A stretch of DNA of 64,000 bases from Paraglaciecola sp. (GCA_009993955.1 JAACSL010000006.1:62001-126000), one strand, 5' to 3'. Positions 8,750-18,400 are shown, numbered from the stretch's first letter. The notes: generated by a model from the sequence alone, not told the origin. Numbers and translations: made by a program.

Positions 8750-9220
8750 ATTTTTAATGGGCAGAGCGGTGGTATTCTTCACCTGCTTTAAGGCAAAGGT
8801 TGAGCTCAGGTGATCCACTAAGGGCAAATGGGTTAACTTGGTTTTTAACAAGTGTTCGTATTCTTCAATACTTTCCACAATCACTTTCAATAAATAGTCT
8901 TTTTCGCCGCTGGTGGTATGACACTCCACAATGGCATCAATATTCTGCACCGCTTTTTCAAAATCGTTGAGGGATTCGCCGTCATGATTTTTCAGGCTCA
9001 CATAAATAAAAACCGACACACCTAGATTCAGTTTTTTGTTATCTAACAGCGTGACTTTTTGCAGGATCACTTTTTCGGCTTCTAGGCGTTTAACCCTGCG
9101 CCAGCATGGCGTATGGGACAGGCCGACTTTTTGACTGAGATCAGCCATAGAAATGGTGGCGTCTTTTTGTAAGACTCGCAAAATTTCTCTATCGAATTTA
9201 TCTAACTTGACGCGACTCAT
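8744..9220 (-). CDS. Lrp/AsnC family transcriptional regulator
   Basis: A 158-residue Lrp/AsnC protein with an N-terminal HTH (about 5-50, LDKFDREILRVLQKD and LSQKVGLSHTPCWRRVKRL) and a C-terminal RAM/AsnC ligand-binding domain (about 70-150, with GEKDYLLKVIVES). It is divergent from the leucine/valine dehydrogenase gene and converges on maiA, so branched-chain or aromatic amino acids are likely effectors. BkdR-like regulation of the neighbouring dehydrogenase is an inference from position. Confidence 0.9.
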   Translation of the reverse strand: MSRVKLDKFDREILRVLQKDATISMADLSQKVGLSHTPCWRRVKRLEAEKVILQKVTLLDNKKLNLGVSVFIYVSLKNHDGESLNDFEKAVQNIDAIVECHTTSGEKDYLLKVIVESIEEYEHLLKTKLTHLPLVDHLSSTFALKQVKNTTALPIKNL

Positions 9221-9449
9221 ATAAGTTCAGTGTGATACCGAGAGTAAATTGGGCGTAGCATGCTTAAAAATTTCATCTTTTTCAAGGGTAATTTTGAGGA
9301 TATCTGTCCTAGTATTAGCGTCGTAGTTGGCAATTCAATGCAAGATATTTAACAGCGTGGCGTACTTCGTTAAAGTTATCCTCAGCGACCTACTATATCA
9401 TCTGCGCCCTGAATATTTATTAGTCAACCAATCAAGCCTGAGACCCACT

Positions 9450-10499
9450 ATGTCTGTATTTCAACACAATGAGTTTGATGATCACGAACACCTTGCTTTT
9501 CACTTTGATAAAGAAACCGGCTTAAAAGCCATTATCGCCATTCATAATACTAACTTAGGGCCATCACTAGGCGGTTGCAGAATGTGGCCCTATGCCTCAG
9601 ATGAAGAAGCCTTAAATGATGTGTTGAGGTTATCCAAGGGCATGACCTACAAAGCAGCCATGGCTGGCTTAAATCAAGGTGGCGGCAAGGCAGTGATTAT
9701 AGGCGAACCACGCAAAGTGAAAACCGAGGCGATGATGCGCGCCATGGGGCGTTTTGTTGATAGTTTAGGGGGTAAATATATCAGTGCTGAAGATTCGGGC
9801 ATGTCGGTAGCAGATCTTAAAATTATGGCGGAGCATTCTCAGCACATTGCGGGCACTCAGGCTAAGTATCATGTATTTGGCGAAGAAGCGGATGGTAATC
9901 CAGCACCATCAACCGCCTACGGCGTGTTTGTTGGCTTACGCAGCTCAGTGTCGTTTGCCCTTGGCCGTGACTTACAAGGTGTGAAAGTCGCTATTCAAGG
10001 TTTAGGTCATGTTGGCATGCGTTTAGCGGCCCATTTGCATAAAGCCGGTGCACAACTTTTTGTCACCGACATTTACCCAGAAAACATCGACAACGCGGTG
10101 GCGCTCTTTGCTGCTACGCCGGTTAGTCCGGAAGAAATCTATGCCCTAGATGTTGATGTGTTTGCGCCCTGTGCCATGGGGGCCATATTAAACCCCAGCA
10201 GCATTGCGTCCTTGCGAGCCAAGGTCGTGGCAGGCGCCGCCAACAATCAGCTTGCGACAGAAAGTATGGGGCAAGTTTTGCGTGATAAAGGCATATTATA
10301 TGCGCCGGATTATGTCATCAATGCTGGTGGCATTATTGATATTTATCATCAAAAAATTCCTAGCTCCCATGAAGCCATGCGGGCACATGTCGAGCGGATC
10401 AGCAACACCTTATTGGAAGTCTATGAACGTGCCAATGCACTGAATTTGCCGACCAATATGGTGGCCAATCAAATCGCGGAAGAACGTTTTGGTCGTTAA
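9450..10499 (+). CDS. Leu/Phe/Val dehydrogenase (Glu/Leu/Phe/Val dehydrogenase family)
   Basis: NAD-dependent oxidative deaminase of branched-chain or aromatic amino acids. The 349-residue protein has the catalytic lysine region in MAGLNQGGGKAVI, the substrate-domain segment KYISAEDSGMSV, and a Rossmann motif GLGHVGMRLAAHL. The ATG at 9450 is taken because the product then begins like known leucine dehydrogenases; upstream codons extend into the intergenic region. The Lrp-type gene is divergent, which suggests local control. The choice between leucine, valine and phenylalanine as best substrate cannot be made from sequence. Confidence 0.9.
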   Translation: MSVFQHNEFDDHEHLAFHFDKETGLKAIIAIHNTNLGPSLGGCRMWPYASDEEALNDVLRLSKGMTYKAAMAGLNQGGGKAVIIGEPRKVKTEAMMRAMGRFVDSLGGKYISAEDSGMSVADLKIMAEHSQHIAGTQAKYHVFGEEADGNPAPSTAYGVFVGLRSSVSFALGRDLQGVKVAIQGLGHVGMRLAAHLHKAGAQLFVTDIYPENIDNAVALFAATPVSPEEIYALDVDVFAPCAMGAILNPSSIASLRAKVVAGAANNQLATESMGQVLRDKGILYAPDYVINAGGIIDIYHQKIPSSHEAMRAHVERISNTLLEVYERANALNLPTNMVANQIAEERFGR

Positions 10500-10636
10500 G
10501 CCAGAGTAAGGCGTCAGCATACAGGCTGGCGCAGTTTATTTTAAAAGTGGGTTGCACTGTGCCTTGCCTTTGTAGATAATGCGCCCGCTTTGACAATACA
10601 CACGTTGTTACACGATGTGCAAAGCAATGTTTCTAT

Positions 10637-10748
10637 GGTGACCTTTCGGTCCCCTCGCAATGATAGTTTGTGAACCCGGTCAGGCCTGGAAGGGAGCAGC
10701 CGTAGCAAAGGACTCATGTGCCGAGGTGTGGCTGAAGGGTCGCCACCC
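10637..10748 (+). ncRNA. ffs: Signal recognition particle RNA, short bacterial type (4.5S RNA)
   Basis: About 110 bases that can fold into one long hairpin, with the 5' end GGTGACC pairing to GGTCGCC at the 3' end. The apical part has the universally conserved Ffh-binding sequence GTCAGGCCTGGAAGGGAGCA with its GGAA tetraloop and the asymmetric AGCAGCC side. The 5' TTTCGGTCCC and 3' portions match other gammaproteobacterial ffs genes. Ends are approximate. A possible promoter with a TTGACA -35 lies at 10590, but the -10 is weak. Confidence 0.92.
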
Positions 10749-10808
10749 AACGCTTGCCGTTATCCTCTTTACCTCACGCCCACCGCTAAATCTTACACCC
10801 GCTAAATC

Positions 10809-12542
10809 TTAAACATTGACCACTGAAATCGAAGCAGCACGCACTGGTTTATCGTCATTCACGTAAAATTGCTCAGGATCTGCCGCATGCCACCACTGTT
10901 GCCATACGCCGCTTGCATGCAAATTAACCAGTTGCTCATGGCTCAATTCTGGGGCGATGTGGTGCACAGATTCAAGTAAACCCTCTGAGGTACGGCGTTT
11001 CAACATGTTAGCTTGCAACAGTGCCGGGTCGTCTAGACCCATGCTGCCCACCAGTTCAAATAAACTATGCAGGGTGGCATGTTGGAATTGCTTTACTCGC
11101 AAACTTTTAGCTTGCACATCTAAGGCTTTCGCTCGTTTCGGATCTTGAGTCGCGATACCCGTGGGACAATGATTGGTATTGCATGACAACGATTGCACAC
11201 AGCCCAATGCCATCATCATGGTGCGCGCCGCATTCACGAGGTCTGCGCCCATGGCCATTTTACACAACATGTCAAAACTGCTGGCAGTTTTACCGGCGGC
11301 GATAATTTTAATTTTATCGCGTAAGCCGCAGCCGACTAAGGCTTGGTGAACCAGATATGTGCCCTCCAGACACATCATGCCCAAACGATTGCTAAATTCT
11401 ACTGGGGCCGCTCCCGTGCCACCTTCAGCGCCGTCTACGGTGATAAAATCCAACACGATGCCGCTGTCTAACATCGCTTTACAAATACTTAAAAATTCAG
11501 CAGGGTGACCAATACACAACTTAATACCAACCGGTTTACCTCCACTGAGTTCACGCAAACGCGCGGCAAATTGCAAGAGCGCCATGGGGGTGGTGCACTC
11601 GGGATTTACTGCCGGGGATATACAGTCTTCATCCGGTGAAACACCGCGGATTTCAGCAATTTCTGCGCTTAATTTTGCCTTGGGTAATACACCACCATGC
11701 CCTGGTTTTGCCCCTTGGCTCAGTTTGATTTCAAGCATTTTTATGTTGGCTTTGCTGGCCATGTTGGCAAAGATATCGGGGGCAAATTTTCCGTCTGGGG
11801 TGCGACAACCAAATAAGCCTGAACCGATTTGCCATACTAGATCACCCCCATGTTTTAGATGCGCCTTACTCACGCCACCCTCGCCAGTGTTGTGATAAAA
11901 ACCACCCATCTTTGCCCCTAAATTCAGGGCTTCAATGGCGTTTGCGCTCAGTGCGCCATAACTCATGGCAGAAATATTCAATAAAGCGGCGTCATAAGGT
12001 TGTTTGCATTGCTCGTTACCAATCGTAATGCGCTTAGCTTCATTACACACTGTTTTAGGTGACAGAGAATGCCAAATGCTCAAGTAGTTGGTCTGCATTA
12101 AGTCGCGTTGGGTACCAAAAGGCAGGGTGTCATTGACACCTTTGGCGCGACGATACACCAAATTGCGCTGTTCTCGATTGAAGGGTTTTTCTGCGGTGTC
12201 ACTGGCAATCAGATATTGCTGAATTTCGGGGCGGATGAATTCAAAAAAATACCGGAAATAGGCAAGGCAAGGATATAAACGGTTTAAGGTATGGTTACTG
12301 AAATATAGGTCATGTAAGCCAACAATACTATACGTCAGCGTCAGCACCCCTAGGGTGATGGTCCAACCGTTGGGCAAAAACCAACACAAGGTGAAAACAC
12401 ATAAATTGCCCAGGGTGGCGATGAGCCAGAATACTTGTTGCACAGGTGTCATAACAATGTTGCTCGGCCTTATATAAAACTCTGAGACTATTAAGCCATA
12501 ATTTTTGCAGTCTGTAAGCCAAGTAAATAGATCGCTAAGCAT
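10809..12542 (-). CDS. FMN-binding glutamate synthase family protein
   Basis: A 577-residue protein with two N-terminal hydrophobic segments (within about 30-90) followed by the FMN-binding GltS central/large-subunit-like barrel (about 170-480). Visible motifs are LNISAMSYGALSANAIEALN, GGFYHNTGEGG, the GGTGAAP flavin loop and a Cys cluster CVQSLSCNTNHCPTG of the Fe-S site type. The glutaminase domain of true glutamate synthase is absent, so this is the membrane-anchored family of unknown reaction. An alternative start is the ATG at 12452, just before the first membrane segment; no strong ribosome site favours either. Confidence 0.85.
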   Translation of the reverse strand: MLSDLFTWLTDCKNYGLIVSEFYIRPSNIVMTPVQQVFWLIATLGNLCVFTLCWFLPNGWTITLGVLTLTYSIVGLHDLYFSNHTLNRLYPCLAYFRYFFEFIRPEIQQYLIASDTAEKPFNREQRNLVYRRAKGVNDTLPFGTQRDLMQTNYLSIWHSLSPKTVCNEAKRITIGNEQCKQPYDAALLNISAMSYGALSANAIEALNLGAKMGGFYHNTGEGGVSKAHLKHGGDLVWQIGSGLFGCRTPDGKFAPDIFANMASKANIKMLEIKLSQGAKPGHGGVLPKAKLSAEIAEIRGVSPDEDCISPAVNPECTTPMALLQFAARLRELSGGKPVGIKLCIGHPAEFLSICKAMLDSGIVLDFITVDGAEGGTGAAPVEFSNRLGMMCLEGTYLVHQALVGCGLRDKIKIIAAGKTASSFDMLCKMAMGADLVNAARTMMMALGCVQSLSCNTNHCPTGIATQDPKRAKALDVQAKSLRVKQFQHATLHSLFELVGSMGLDDPALLQANMLKRRTSEGLLESVHHIAPELSHEQLVNLHASGVWQQWWHAADPEQFYVNDDKPVRAASISVVNV

Positions 12543-12600
12543 TAAAATTCAGGCTACACCGTCATCCAGTTTGTGAACTAAGCCTGAAAAACTCAGGGTA

Positions 12601-13323
12601 TCAGCGCGGGTCAGCAGTGATAGTGACAGGGGCTGACAGACTGTTATAGGTACTGGGTTTGTCTATATGCGTGGCCACTAGCGGTTGCGGTAGGTGGGCC
12701 TTGAGCAGATGATCAAATACCCTAACATCTTGGATGGTCGGGGACAGCCACATAGCCAAAGTCGCATCATCTTGGGGCAAAATTAGCGGGCTGGATTTAC
12801 TATGGTAGGCGTGTAATTTAGGGTGGGGTGGTAAGGTAATCACCGAGCATGAATACATGTGCTCACCCGTCTGAGAATGTTGCCACTGACGGTACAAGCC
12901 CCCTAAGGCGAGTGCTTCGCCATGTGCGGCAGAAAAGTCAGTGTATACCGTGCTTTTGCCTTTACCTTCGGTTTCGCCAAATCCTTTCACCGGAATGATA
13001 CAACGGGCACTGCGATAGGCCCTAAAACCAGCACTGTGTGGAACGTTTAATTTATCGTAGCGGGTATTAAAGCTGGTGTAGCGTGAGGGGGTGAAACCAG
13101 TGCTGGTTTCGTCGAGTAATAACCACCACGTTGCTTGTAGTAGTCTGCGCTGCTCCCCTTGTTGGCATATAAATGCAATGGTATCGCTTGCCCGCACAAA
13201 TCGCTCAAAACGCAATGTTTGTTGTTGTTCAAGGTGTTCACTCTCAGGCCAAAGCGTAAGGCCCAAGGCCTCACACAAGGCCACTACAGCCGGATCATCA
13301 GTAATATTGAGTCGACCGCACAT
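12601..13323 (-). CDS. SOS response-associated peptidase (YedK/HMCES family)
   Basis: A 240-residue SRAP-domain protein. It begins MCGR, placing the catalytic Cys at position 2 after Met removal, where it forms a thiazolidine crosslink with abasic sites in single-stranded DNA. Further family residues are the Asn/Arg of NTRYDKLN, the RSARCIIPVKGFGE segment with the active-site Glu, and His in AYHSKSSPLIL. In E. coli YedK the last motif is closer to HxRMP; here Arg-Met is replaced by Lys-Ser. Role: shielding abasic sites during replication. Confidence 0.92.
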   Translation of the reverse strand: MCGRLNITDDPAVVALCEALGLTLWPESEHLEQQQTLRFERFVRASDTIAFICQQGEQRRLLQATWWLLLDETSTGFTPSRYTSFNTRYDKLNVPHSAGFRAYRSARCIIPVKGFGETEGKGKSTVYTDFSAAHGEALALGGLYRQWQHSQTGEHMYSCSVITLPPHPKLHAYHSKSSPLILPQDDATLAMWLSPTIQDVRVFDHLLKAHLPQPLVATHIDKPSTYNSLSAPVTITADPR

Positions 13324-13394
13324 TGATACTCACTCCTTAACGTGACGCACTGCCTGTTAAACGTCTGGGCAAATCCATACAAACCCAAGCAAAG

Positions 13395-14021
13395 TTAAAC
13401 AGCGGGTTTAAATCCTTTGCCTACTAGATAGACTTCTCGCGAGCGAGGCCGCGAGGCCGCAGGTTTACGCACTAAAACTTTGTCAAAAGACTTACGTACC
13501 TCTTTGGCGTATTCCTCATAACCCACACCCTGAAAGACTTTTGCACAAAAATTGCCACCGGGCTTGAGGACGTTGCGCGCCATGTCTAAGGCTAATTCCA
13601 CCAAATACATGGATGAATACTGGTCGGTGGTATTTACGCCACTCATGTTGGGGGCCATGTCAGAAATCACGGTGTCGACTTTTTCACCGTTTAGTACATG
13701 CAGAATTTGTTCGTATACGGCTTCTTCTGTGAAATCCCCTTGAATAAAGGTTACATCAATGATGCTATCCATAGGGAGTATATCGGATGCAATGACACGT
13801 CCTGAACGACCGACAATTGGCGCAACAATTTGTGACCATCCACCCGGTGCTGAGCCGAGATCCATGACCACACTGCCAGCGCGAAACAGTTTGTCTTTTT
13901 CGTTAATTTCAATCAGTTTATAACTGGCTCGAGAGCGGTAACCGTCTGCCTGGGCTTTTTTCACATAAGGATCGTTAACGTGCTCATCTAACCATTGTTT
14001 ACTGGTTTTTGATCGTGCCAT
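13395..14021 (-). CDS. rlmE: 23S rRNA (uridine-2552-2'-O)-methyltransferase RlmE
   Basis: A 208-residue FtsJ/RrmJ-type enzyme that methylates U2552 in the A-loop of 23S rRNA during 50S assembly. Seen motifs are the N-terminal [18 protein letters not shown] with the catalytic Lys, SAM-binding [11 protein letters not shown], catalytic Asp in SDMAPNMSG, and the third catalytic residue Lys in FCAKVFQG. Length is the same as in E. coli (209). In many genomes ftsH follows it; here it does not. Confidence 0.95.
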   Translation of the reverse strand: MARSKTSKQWLDEHVNDPYVKKAQADGYRSRASYKLIEINEKDKLFRAGSVVMDLGSAPGGWSQIVAPIVGRSGRVIASDILPMDSIIDVTFIQGDFTEEAVYEQILHVLNGEKVDTVISDMAPNMSGVNTTDQYSSMYLVELALDMARNVLKPGGNFCAKVFQGVGYEEYAKEVRKSFDKVLVRKPAASRPRSREVYLVGKGFKPAV

Positions 14022-14281
14022 GTTGTGTCGCTGCTATTCGTATCGAGAAACGGCGGCTATTGTAAGCGTGTAGAGTGGATTTGCAAATTCACTTGCCGCT
14101 GAAAAATACCTCCTTATTGGTGACAACGATGGGTTTAACCTGACTTAAATAAGGCAACAGGTTACAATTATCCGCAATCAACACACAGTGTTTCAACGGT
14201 CATGACTGAGCTTGAACCACACAAACGGCGCACAGAACCAGCGCTTTTTCAGTCATTCACTGGGAATTAAGGCAATCGTAA

Positions 14282-15031
14282 ATGAAATTGGCTGATGTCA
14301 AAAAGCTCCATCAAAAAAAATACCGCAGTCAGTTGGGCTACTATTTAGTGGAGGGTGAGCACCTCATTCTTGAACTCAGCCAAGCCGCGAAATCACAGCC
14401 CAGTTTATCCAAGGCCATCATTTACGCCACTGAAGACTATAGCAACTGGATAAACGAGTTAAATACGCCATTTAGCGTGGTCAGTGTCGATGCCAAACAA
14501 ATGGCCTACATCAGCGATACCGAGACACCCCAAGGTATTGTGGCCTGCGTACCTATGCCAAGCGCTGTGCAAGGTGATCCATCGACAAGGCATTCATCCA
14601 CTGAGCGCACGATATATTTACATGAGGTGCAAGATCCTGGAAATCTTGGCACTATCTTAAGAACCTTGGCCTGGTTCGGTCACTTTCGACTATTGCTTAG
14701 CAAAAACAGTGTTGATCCTTTTAATCCCAAAGTGGTGAGAGCCAGTATGGGCGCAATATTCCATGTACCCATGGAGTTAGGTGTTGAGCTCACTGAGCTA
14801 CCAAAGCGATTCAAACGGTTTGCTTATTTGGATATGCAAGGTGAAACGATCAGTCACACAACATTTGCTGACTACGATTGCTACTTATTTGGCAATGAAG
14901 CCCGTGGTGTGCCGCGTGAAACTTTGTCAGCCTGTCAGGCAGATGCCTTTACCATCAAAGGCAAGGGCGATATCGAATCACTTAATTTAGCCAGTGCCGT
15001 GAATATTTGTGTATATCAGCTCTCACTGTAA
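14282..15031 (+). CDS. TrmH-family (SpoU) RNA 2'-O-methyltransferase
   Basis: A 249-residue SpoU/TrmH-family protein. The N-terminal part (about 1-90) resembles the L7Ae-like RNA-binding domain of this family, and the C-terminal knotted domain holds motif 1 LHEVQDPGNLGTILRTLAWF, motif 2 LFGNEARGVP and motif 3 IESLNLASAVNICVYQL. The substrate (rRNA or tRNA) cannot be told. It stands alone between rlmE (divergent) and the serine dehydratase gene. Confidence 0.9.
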   Translation: MKLADVKKLHQKKYRSQLGYYLVEGEHLILELSQAAKSQPSLSKAIIYATEDYSNWINELNTPFSVVSVDAKQMAYISDTETPQGIVACVPMPSAVQGDPSTRHSSTERTIYLHEVQDPGNLGTILRTLAWFGHFRLLLSKNSVDPFNPKVVRASMGAIFHVPMELGVELTELPKRFKRFAYLDMQGETISHTTFADYDCYLFGNEARGVPRETLSACQADAFTIKGKGDIESLNLASAVNICVYQLSL

Positions 15032-15159
15032 GCATGGCTGCAGTCTACTTGTTGCTCGTCACCATTAAGCATAGAGTGGTGTGCAACACAGAAGCTGCGC
15101 AATGTTTATTTGTTGATGTCGTCGCTGCCTGTTAGTTCATCAATCTCAGAGGAATCGTC

Positions 15160-16794
15160 ATGACGGCTAATGAATCTGCAAACTCAGCACTTAGCACGGC
15201 CATGCCCCCCAGTATATTTAATGACGCGATTGGCCCGGTGATGAGCGGACCGTCGAGTTCACATTGCGCCGCTGCCCATCGAATTGGTCGACTCTGCCGA
15301 GACTTAATGGCAGGTAACCTTAGCCGGCTCATCGCCGAATACGACACCAATGGCGCGCTGGTGTCTACCCATAAAGGGCAGGGCACCGACATGGGACTGT
15401 ATGCTGGTATTCTTGGTTACGAAGTAGACGACGATAGACTCCAACACTTTAATACAGGCATTGTTGAGGCCGGTATCAAGGTGGACGTTCACTACGTAGA
15501 TTATGGCGCAAGCCATCCCAATAATTATCGCCTGACCATTGCCAATGCCAAAGAAAGTCACGTCATTGAAGCTATTTCCACGGGCGGTGGCATGATTGAA
15601 GTACAAAAAATTGACGGGGCCAATGTATCAATCGCCGGTGATTATTACGAACTACTGATATTTTGTAAGGACGAGGCACAGCGCATCGTTGAGCAACTAA
15701 ATCAGGCGTTGGTGTATGAGTTTTTGCATATCCATCAGGCTGCTGACACCTTGCTTATCGAGGTTAAATCCAGCGTGGATTTCGACACATCGTTTGTGCA
15801 AAAGCTCAAAATAAACCCCTTAATTCAATCAGTGAATGTGCTGCAACCAGTGTTACCGATTCTCGCTCGCGCTGACTTGCAAGTACCGTTTCGCTCTTGC
15901 GCGCAAATGCTTGAATACAACCAAACAAAAGACTTATCGCTCTGGCAACTGGCGCTGAAATATGAAAGCCAGCGTGGCGGTATTTCTGAAGAGACTGTGC
16001 TGCAGAAAATGCACGATATTGCCAGAATCATGCGACAGGCGATTGAGACTGGCATTGCAGGTACCGCCTACGCCGACCGTATTTTACCGCCTCAGGCACC
16101 CTTGTTAAAAGCGGCTACCGATAACAAGGTCATTCCTGATGATATAGTCAATCGCATGACGTTATTTACCACGGCCACCATGGATGTAAAAAGTGCCATG
16201 GGGGTGATCGTAGCCGCGCCCACCGCAGGCTCGTGCGGCACGCTGCCCGGCGCGATTTTTGGGGCGGCAGCTTATTTGCAAAAAAATGACGATGAGATTG
16301 TCAAAGCATTGTTGGCGGCGGGTTTAATTGGTGTGTTCATTGCCGCGCGCTCAACCTTTGCCGCCGAAGTTGCAGGCTGCATGGCAGAAACCGGCAGCGG
16401 TGGCGCCATGGCTGCCGCGGGATTAACGCACTTACTCGGTGGCAATCTCAATCAAGCGTTAAATGCCGCAGCGCGCACCTTAGGGGCTTCTTTGGGGCTG
16501 GTATGTGACATGATAGGCGACAGAGTAGAGGTACCTTGCCTAGACAAAAACATCTCAGCGGCCAGTAAGGCCTATGCCAACACCTTGACTGCTATCGCCG
16601 CTTATACCGATGTGATCCCCCTCGACGAAGTTATTGATTCAATGGCACAGGTGGGCAAAATGATGCCCCGTGAACTGTGCTGCACGGGCTTGGGAGGCTT
16701 GGCGATGTCGCCCACTGGTTTAATCGTGTTGCAAAAACTTAATGCCACCTCAGCCCAAGATCGAGAGCCCGGTCAATTTTGGAAAACATGTTAA
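15160..16794 (+). CDS. Iron-sulfur-dependent L-serine ammonia-lyase, fused beta-alpha form
   Basis: Converts L-serine to pyruvate and ammonia with a [4Fe-4S] cluster. The 544-residue chain joins a beta-type N-terminal half (about 15-230, IGPVMSGPSSSHCAAAHRIG) to an alpha-type half (about 260-530) with the cluster cysteines visible in APTAGSCGTLPGAIFG, in the Cys of DMIGDRVEVPCLDKN and near MPRELCCTGLGG. Related to SdaA/SdaB in fold but with its own N-terminal portion. Probably monocistronic. Exact substrate (serine or another 2-hydroxy/amino acid) is inferred. Confidence 0.85.
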   Translation: MTANESANSALSTAMPPSIFNDAIGPVMSGPSSSHCAAAHRIGRLCRDLMAGNLSRLIAEYDTNGALVSTHKGQGTDMGLYAGILGYEVDDDRLQHFNTGIVEAGIKVDVHYVDYGASHPNNYRLTIANAKESHVIEAISTGGGMIEVQKIDGANVSIAGDYYELLIFCKDEAQRIVEQLNQALVYEFLHIHQAADTLLIEVKSSVDFDTSFVQKLKINPLIQSVNVLQPVLPILARADLQVPFRSCAQMLEYNQTKDLSLWQLALKYESQRGGISEETVLQKMHDIARIMRQAIETGIAGTAYADRILPPQAPLLKAATDNKVIPDDIVNRMTLFTTATMDVKSAMGVIVAAPTAGSCGTLPGAIFGAAAYLQKNDDEIVKALLAAGLIGVFIAARSTFAAEVAGCMAETGSGGAMAAAGLTHLLGGNLNQALNAAARTLGASLGLVCDMIGDRVEVPCLDKNISAASKAYANTLTAIAAYTDVIPLDEVIDSMAQVGKMMPRELCCTGLGGLAMSPTGLIVLQKLNATSAQDREPGQFWKTC

Positions 16795-16850
16795 GGCCCT
16801 TGGTTGTCTGACGGCGGTTTTTTATCTGATGCAACAAGAATTATAGTATT

Positions 16851-16920
16851 GGTGGCCGTCACACGGTGGCCGTCACACGGTGGCCGTCACACGGTGGCCG
16901 TCACACGGTGGCCGTCACCA
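16851..16920. repeat. Tandem repeat, five copies of a 14-bp unit
   Basis: Unit GGTGGCCGTCACAC occurs five times head to tail (16851, 16865, 16879, 16893, 16907). The first four are identical and the last ends CA instead of AC. It lies between the serine dehydratase stop and the Ldh-family gene start. The unit is a near-palindrome around GTGGCCGTCAC. Copy number could vary between strains. Confidence 0.9.
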
Positions 16921-17013
16921 AAAGGTTAGCAGTAGAGGGGGCACCCAGTCGGTTAATACTTAGTAAAATCCTGTCTATTTTTTCGTTTTGCTAGGCTTAG
17001 CACAAGGAGCCAC

Positions 17014-18018
17014 ATGGAACTCGTACATTTAACCCTTGAACAGGGGCATGAGTTGGCGATGCGCTGTTTACTCGTCAGCGGCTGTGATCGTGAAAACGCC
17101 ACGGCGGTTGCCCAGCGGATGATCCAAGCAGAGGGAGACAAGTGTCATTCACACGGTCTGTTTCGACTCCCTTGGTATTGTCATGCGGTGAAATCAGGGC
17201 GCGCCAATGGCAAAGCCAGACCGCGGATTGAACAATTAGCCCCCGCTGTCATTCGTGTCGATGGTGACAATGGATTTGCTCCCTTGGGGCAAACCCTTGG
17301 TCATCCAGCCTTGGTTGCCTGTGCGCGACAAAACGGTATTGCGTCTTTAGCCTTGGTTAATATGTTTCACATTGCGGCAATGTGGCCCGAAGTGGAAGCC
17401 TTGGCCATAGACGGTTTATGTGCCTTTGCGTTTACCGCGTCTTATCCCTATATGGCTCCTGCTGGTGGTAAGACACCGCTGTACGGCACCAATCCCATGG
17501 GCTTCGCTTGGCCAAGACAAGACCAACCGCCGTTAGTGTTTGATCAGGCTTCGTCCGCCATGGCACGTGGCGAAATTGAGATCTGCGCCCGTGACGGTCG
17601 GTCCGTACCAGAAACAGCGGGTGTTGGTCCAGATGGAAAGCCGACTACCGAACCGAATGAGGTTTTAGCGGGCGCCCAACTTGGTTTTGGTGGCTATAAA
17701 GGGGCGTCTTTAGCCCTCATGATCGAGCTGTTGGCTGGGGCCTTAATTGGTGATTTCCTAAGCTTCGAATCACTAGCCGATGACGCTGGCATGGCAGGGC
17801 CACCCAAAGGCGGCGAATTCATGATTGCCATCGATCCAGCCAAACACGGTGATCCCCACGGTTTTTTGCAACGTGGCGAAAGATTGTTTAGCGCAATATT
17901 GGCCCAACAAGGAACCAGGTTGCCAAGTAGCCGACGATTTACCAATCGAGTGGTAACCGCCCAACATGGATTCCATATTCCCCAGCGTTTGTATCAGCAA
18001 ATTATGGCGTTGCAGTGA
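17014..18018 (+). CDS. Ldh family (malate/L-lactate/ureidoglycolate-type) NAD(P)H-dependent oxidoreductase
   Basis: A 334-residue member of the LDH2/YlbC/YiaK family, which includes malate, 2,3-diketogulonate and delta1-pyrroline-2-carboxylate reductases. Visible features are the catalytic His region CHSHGLFRLPWYC, the coenzyme-binding stretch LYGTNPMGFAWP, and the glycine-rich QLGFGGYKGASLALMIELL. The nearby serine dehydratase and amino acid pathways make an amino-acid-related imine or keto acid plausible, but this is inference. Last host gene before the island boundary. Confidence 0.85.
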   Translation: MELVHLTLEQGHELAMRCLLVSGCDRENATAVAQRMIQAEGDKCHSHGLFRLPWYCHAVKSGRANGKARPRIEQLAPAVIRVDGDNGFAPLGQTLGHPALVACARQNGIASLALVNMFHIAAMWPEVEALAIDGLCAFAFTASYPYMAPAGGKTPLYGTNPMGFAWPRQDQPPLVFDQASSAMARGEIEICARDGRSVPETAGVGPDGKPTTEPNEVLAGAQLGFGGYKGASLALMIELLAGALIGDFLSFESLADDAGMAGPPKGGEFMIAIDPAKHGDPHGFLQRGERLFSAILAQQGTRLPSSRRFTNRVVTAQHGFHIPQRLYQQIMALQ

Positions 18019-18106
18019 TTAGGCATGATTGCAGACTTGAGCAAAACGAGAGAATTTATATACGTTCCACACATGCGCTTTTGTAAGAGGTTTCTGATAG
18101 CTAGTA

Positions 18107-18193
18107 AACCCGAGCGCGGCTTCGCACCCACCAACTCCCAAATACAAAAAGGCCCATTATTGCTAATGGGCCTTTTATGTGTTTGGTGGAGCT
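18107..18193. repeat. Left copy of an ~88-bp hairpin-containing direct repeat
   Basis: The segment from AACCCGAGCGCGGC to the start of the ssrA-like end is repeated with a few differences at 32832-32920. Both copies contain GCGCGGCTTCGCACCCACC, a GGCCCATTA/TAATGGGCC hairpin and a TTTGGTGG end. The pair encloses the integrase, ABC and restriction genes, so it may mark the island ends. The alternative is a dispersed repeat. The gap from the Ldh-family gene to the integrase (18019-18400) contains this repeat, the ssrA end and otherwise no gene that I can support. Confidence 0.75.
18147..18176. terminator. Bidirectional intrinsic terminator
   Basis: A-run, perfect stem GGCCCATTA/TAATGGGCC with a four-base loop, then a T-run. 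Works on either strand. Read on the minus strand it follows the CCA end of the ssrA-like sequence by eight bases, so it is probably the natural ssrA terminator; on the plus strand it could end the Ldh-family transcript. Confidence 0.8.
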
Positions 18194-18206
18194 GGCGGGA
18201 ATTGAA
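18184..18206 (-). other. ssrA: 3'-terminal fragment of tmRNA gene (integration site, attL-like)
   Basis: On the minus strand the sequence TTCAATTCCCGCCAGCTCCACCA corresponds, with one difference, to the universally conserved T-arm/acceptor 3' end of tmRNA including the encoded CCA. Homology stops abruptly before the T-stem 5' half; AT-rich DNA and an integrase gene follow. This is the typical trace left by an element integrated at the ssrA 3' end. The intact gene should lie at the far end of the inserted DNA and is not visible in this window. Confidence 0.75.
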
Positions 18207-18400
18207 AATTAAATTTAACTATATGAAAAATATATAGTTAAATTTGTTTTTATTTATCATGTACCACTACTTGTACCACTAAAAGTGTAGGTCACTACCT
18301 TTTTGTATATCTACTAGGTGCGAATTTGCATATCTATTTTCTTATCTGGCTGGCGTTTTTGGAGGATTGAATTTGATTGTGTAAAAACAGCAGGTGACAA

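Noticed and set aside
16851-16920. CRISPR-like appearance of the 14-bp repeats
   Set aside because: The units are directly contiguous with no spacers and no cas genes are near.
18025-18237. Plus-strand 70-codon frame across the ssrA end
   Set aside because: It crosses the terminator hairpin and the tmRNA remnant and has no protein-like composition.
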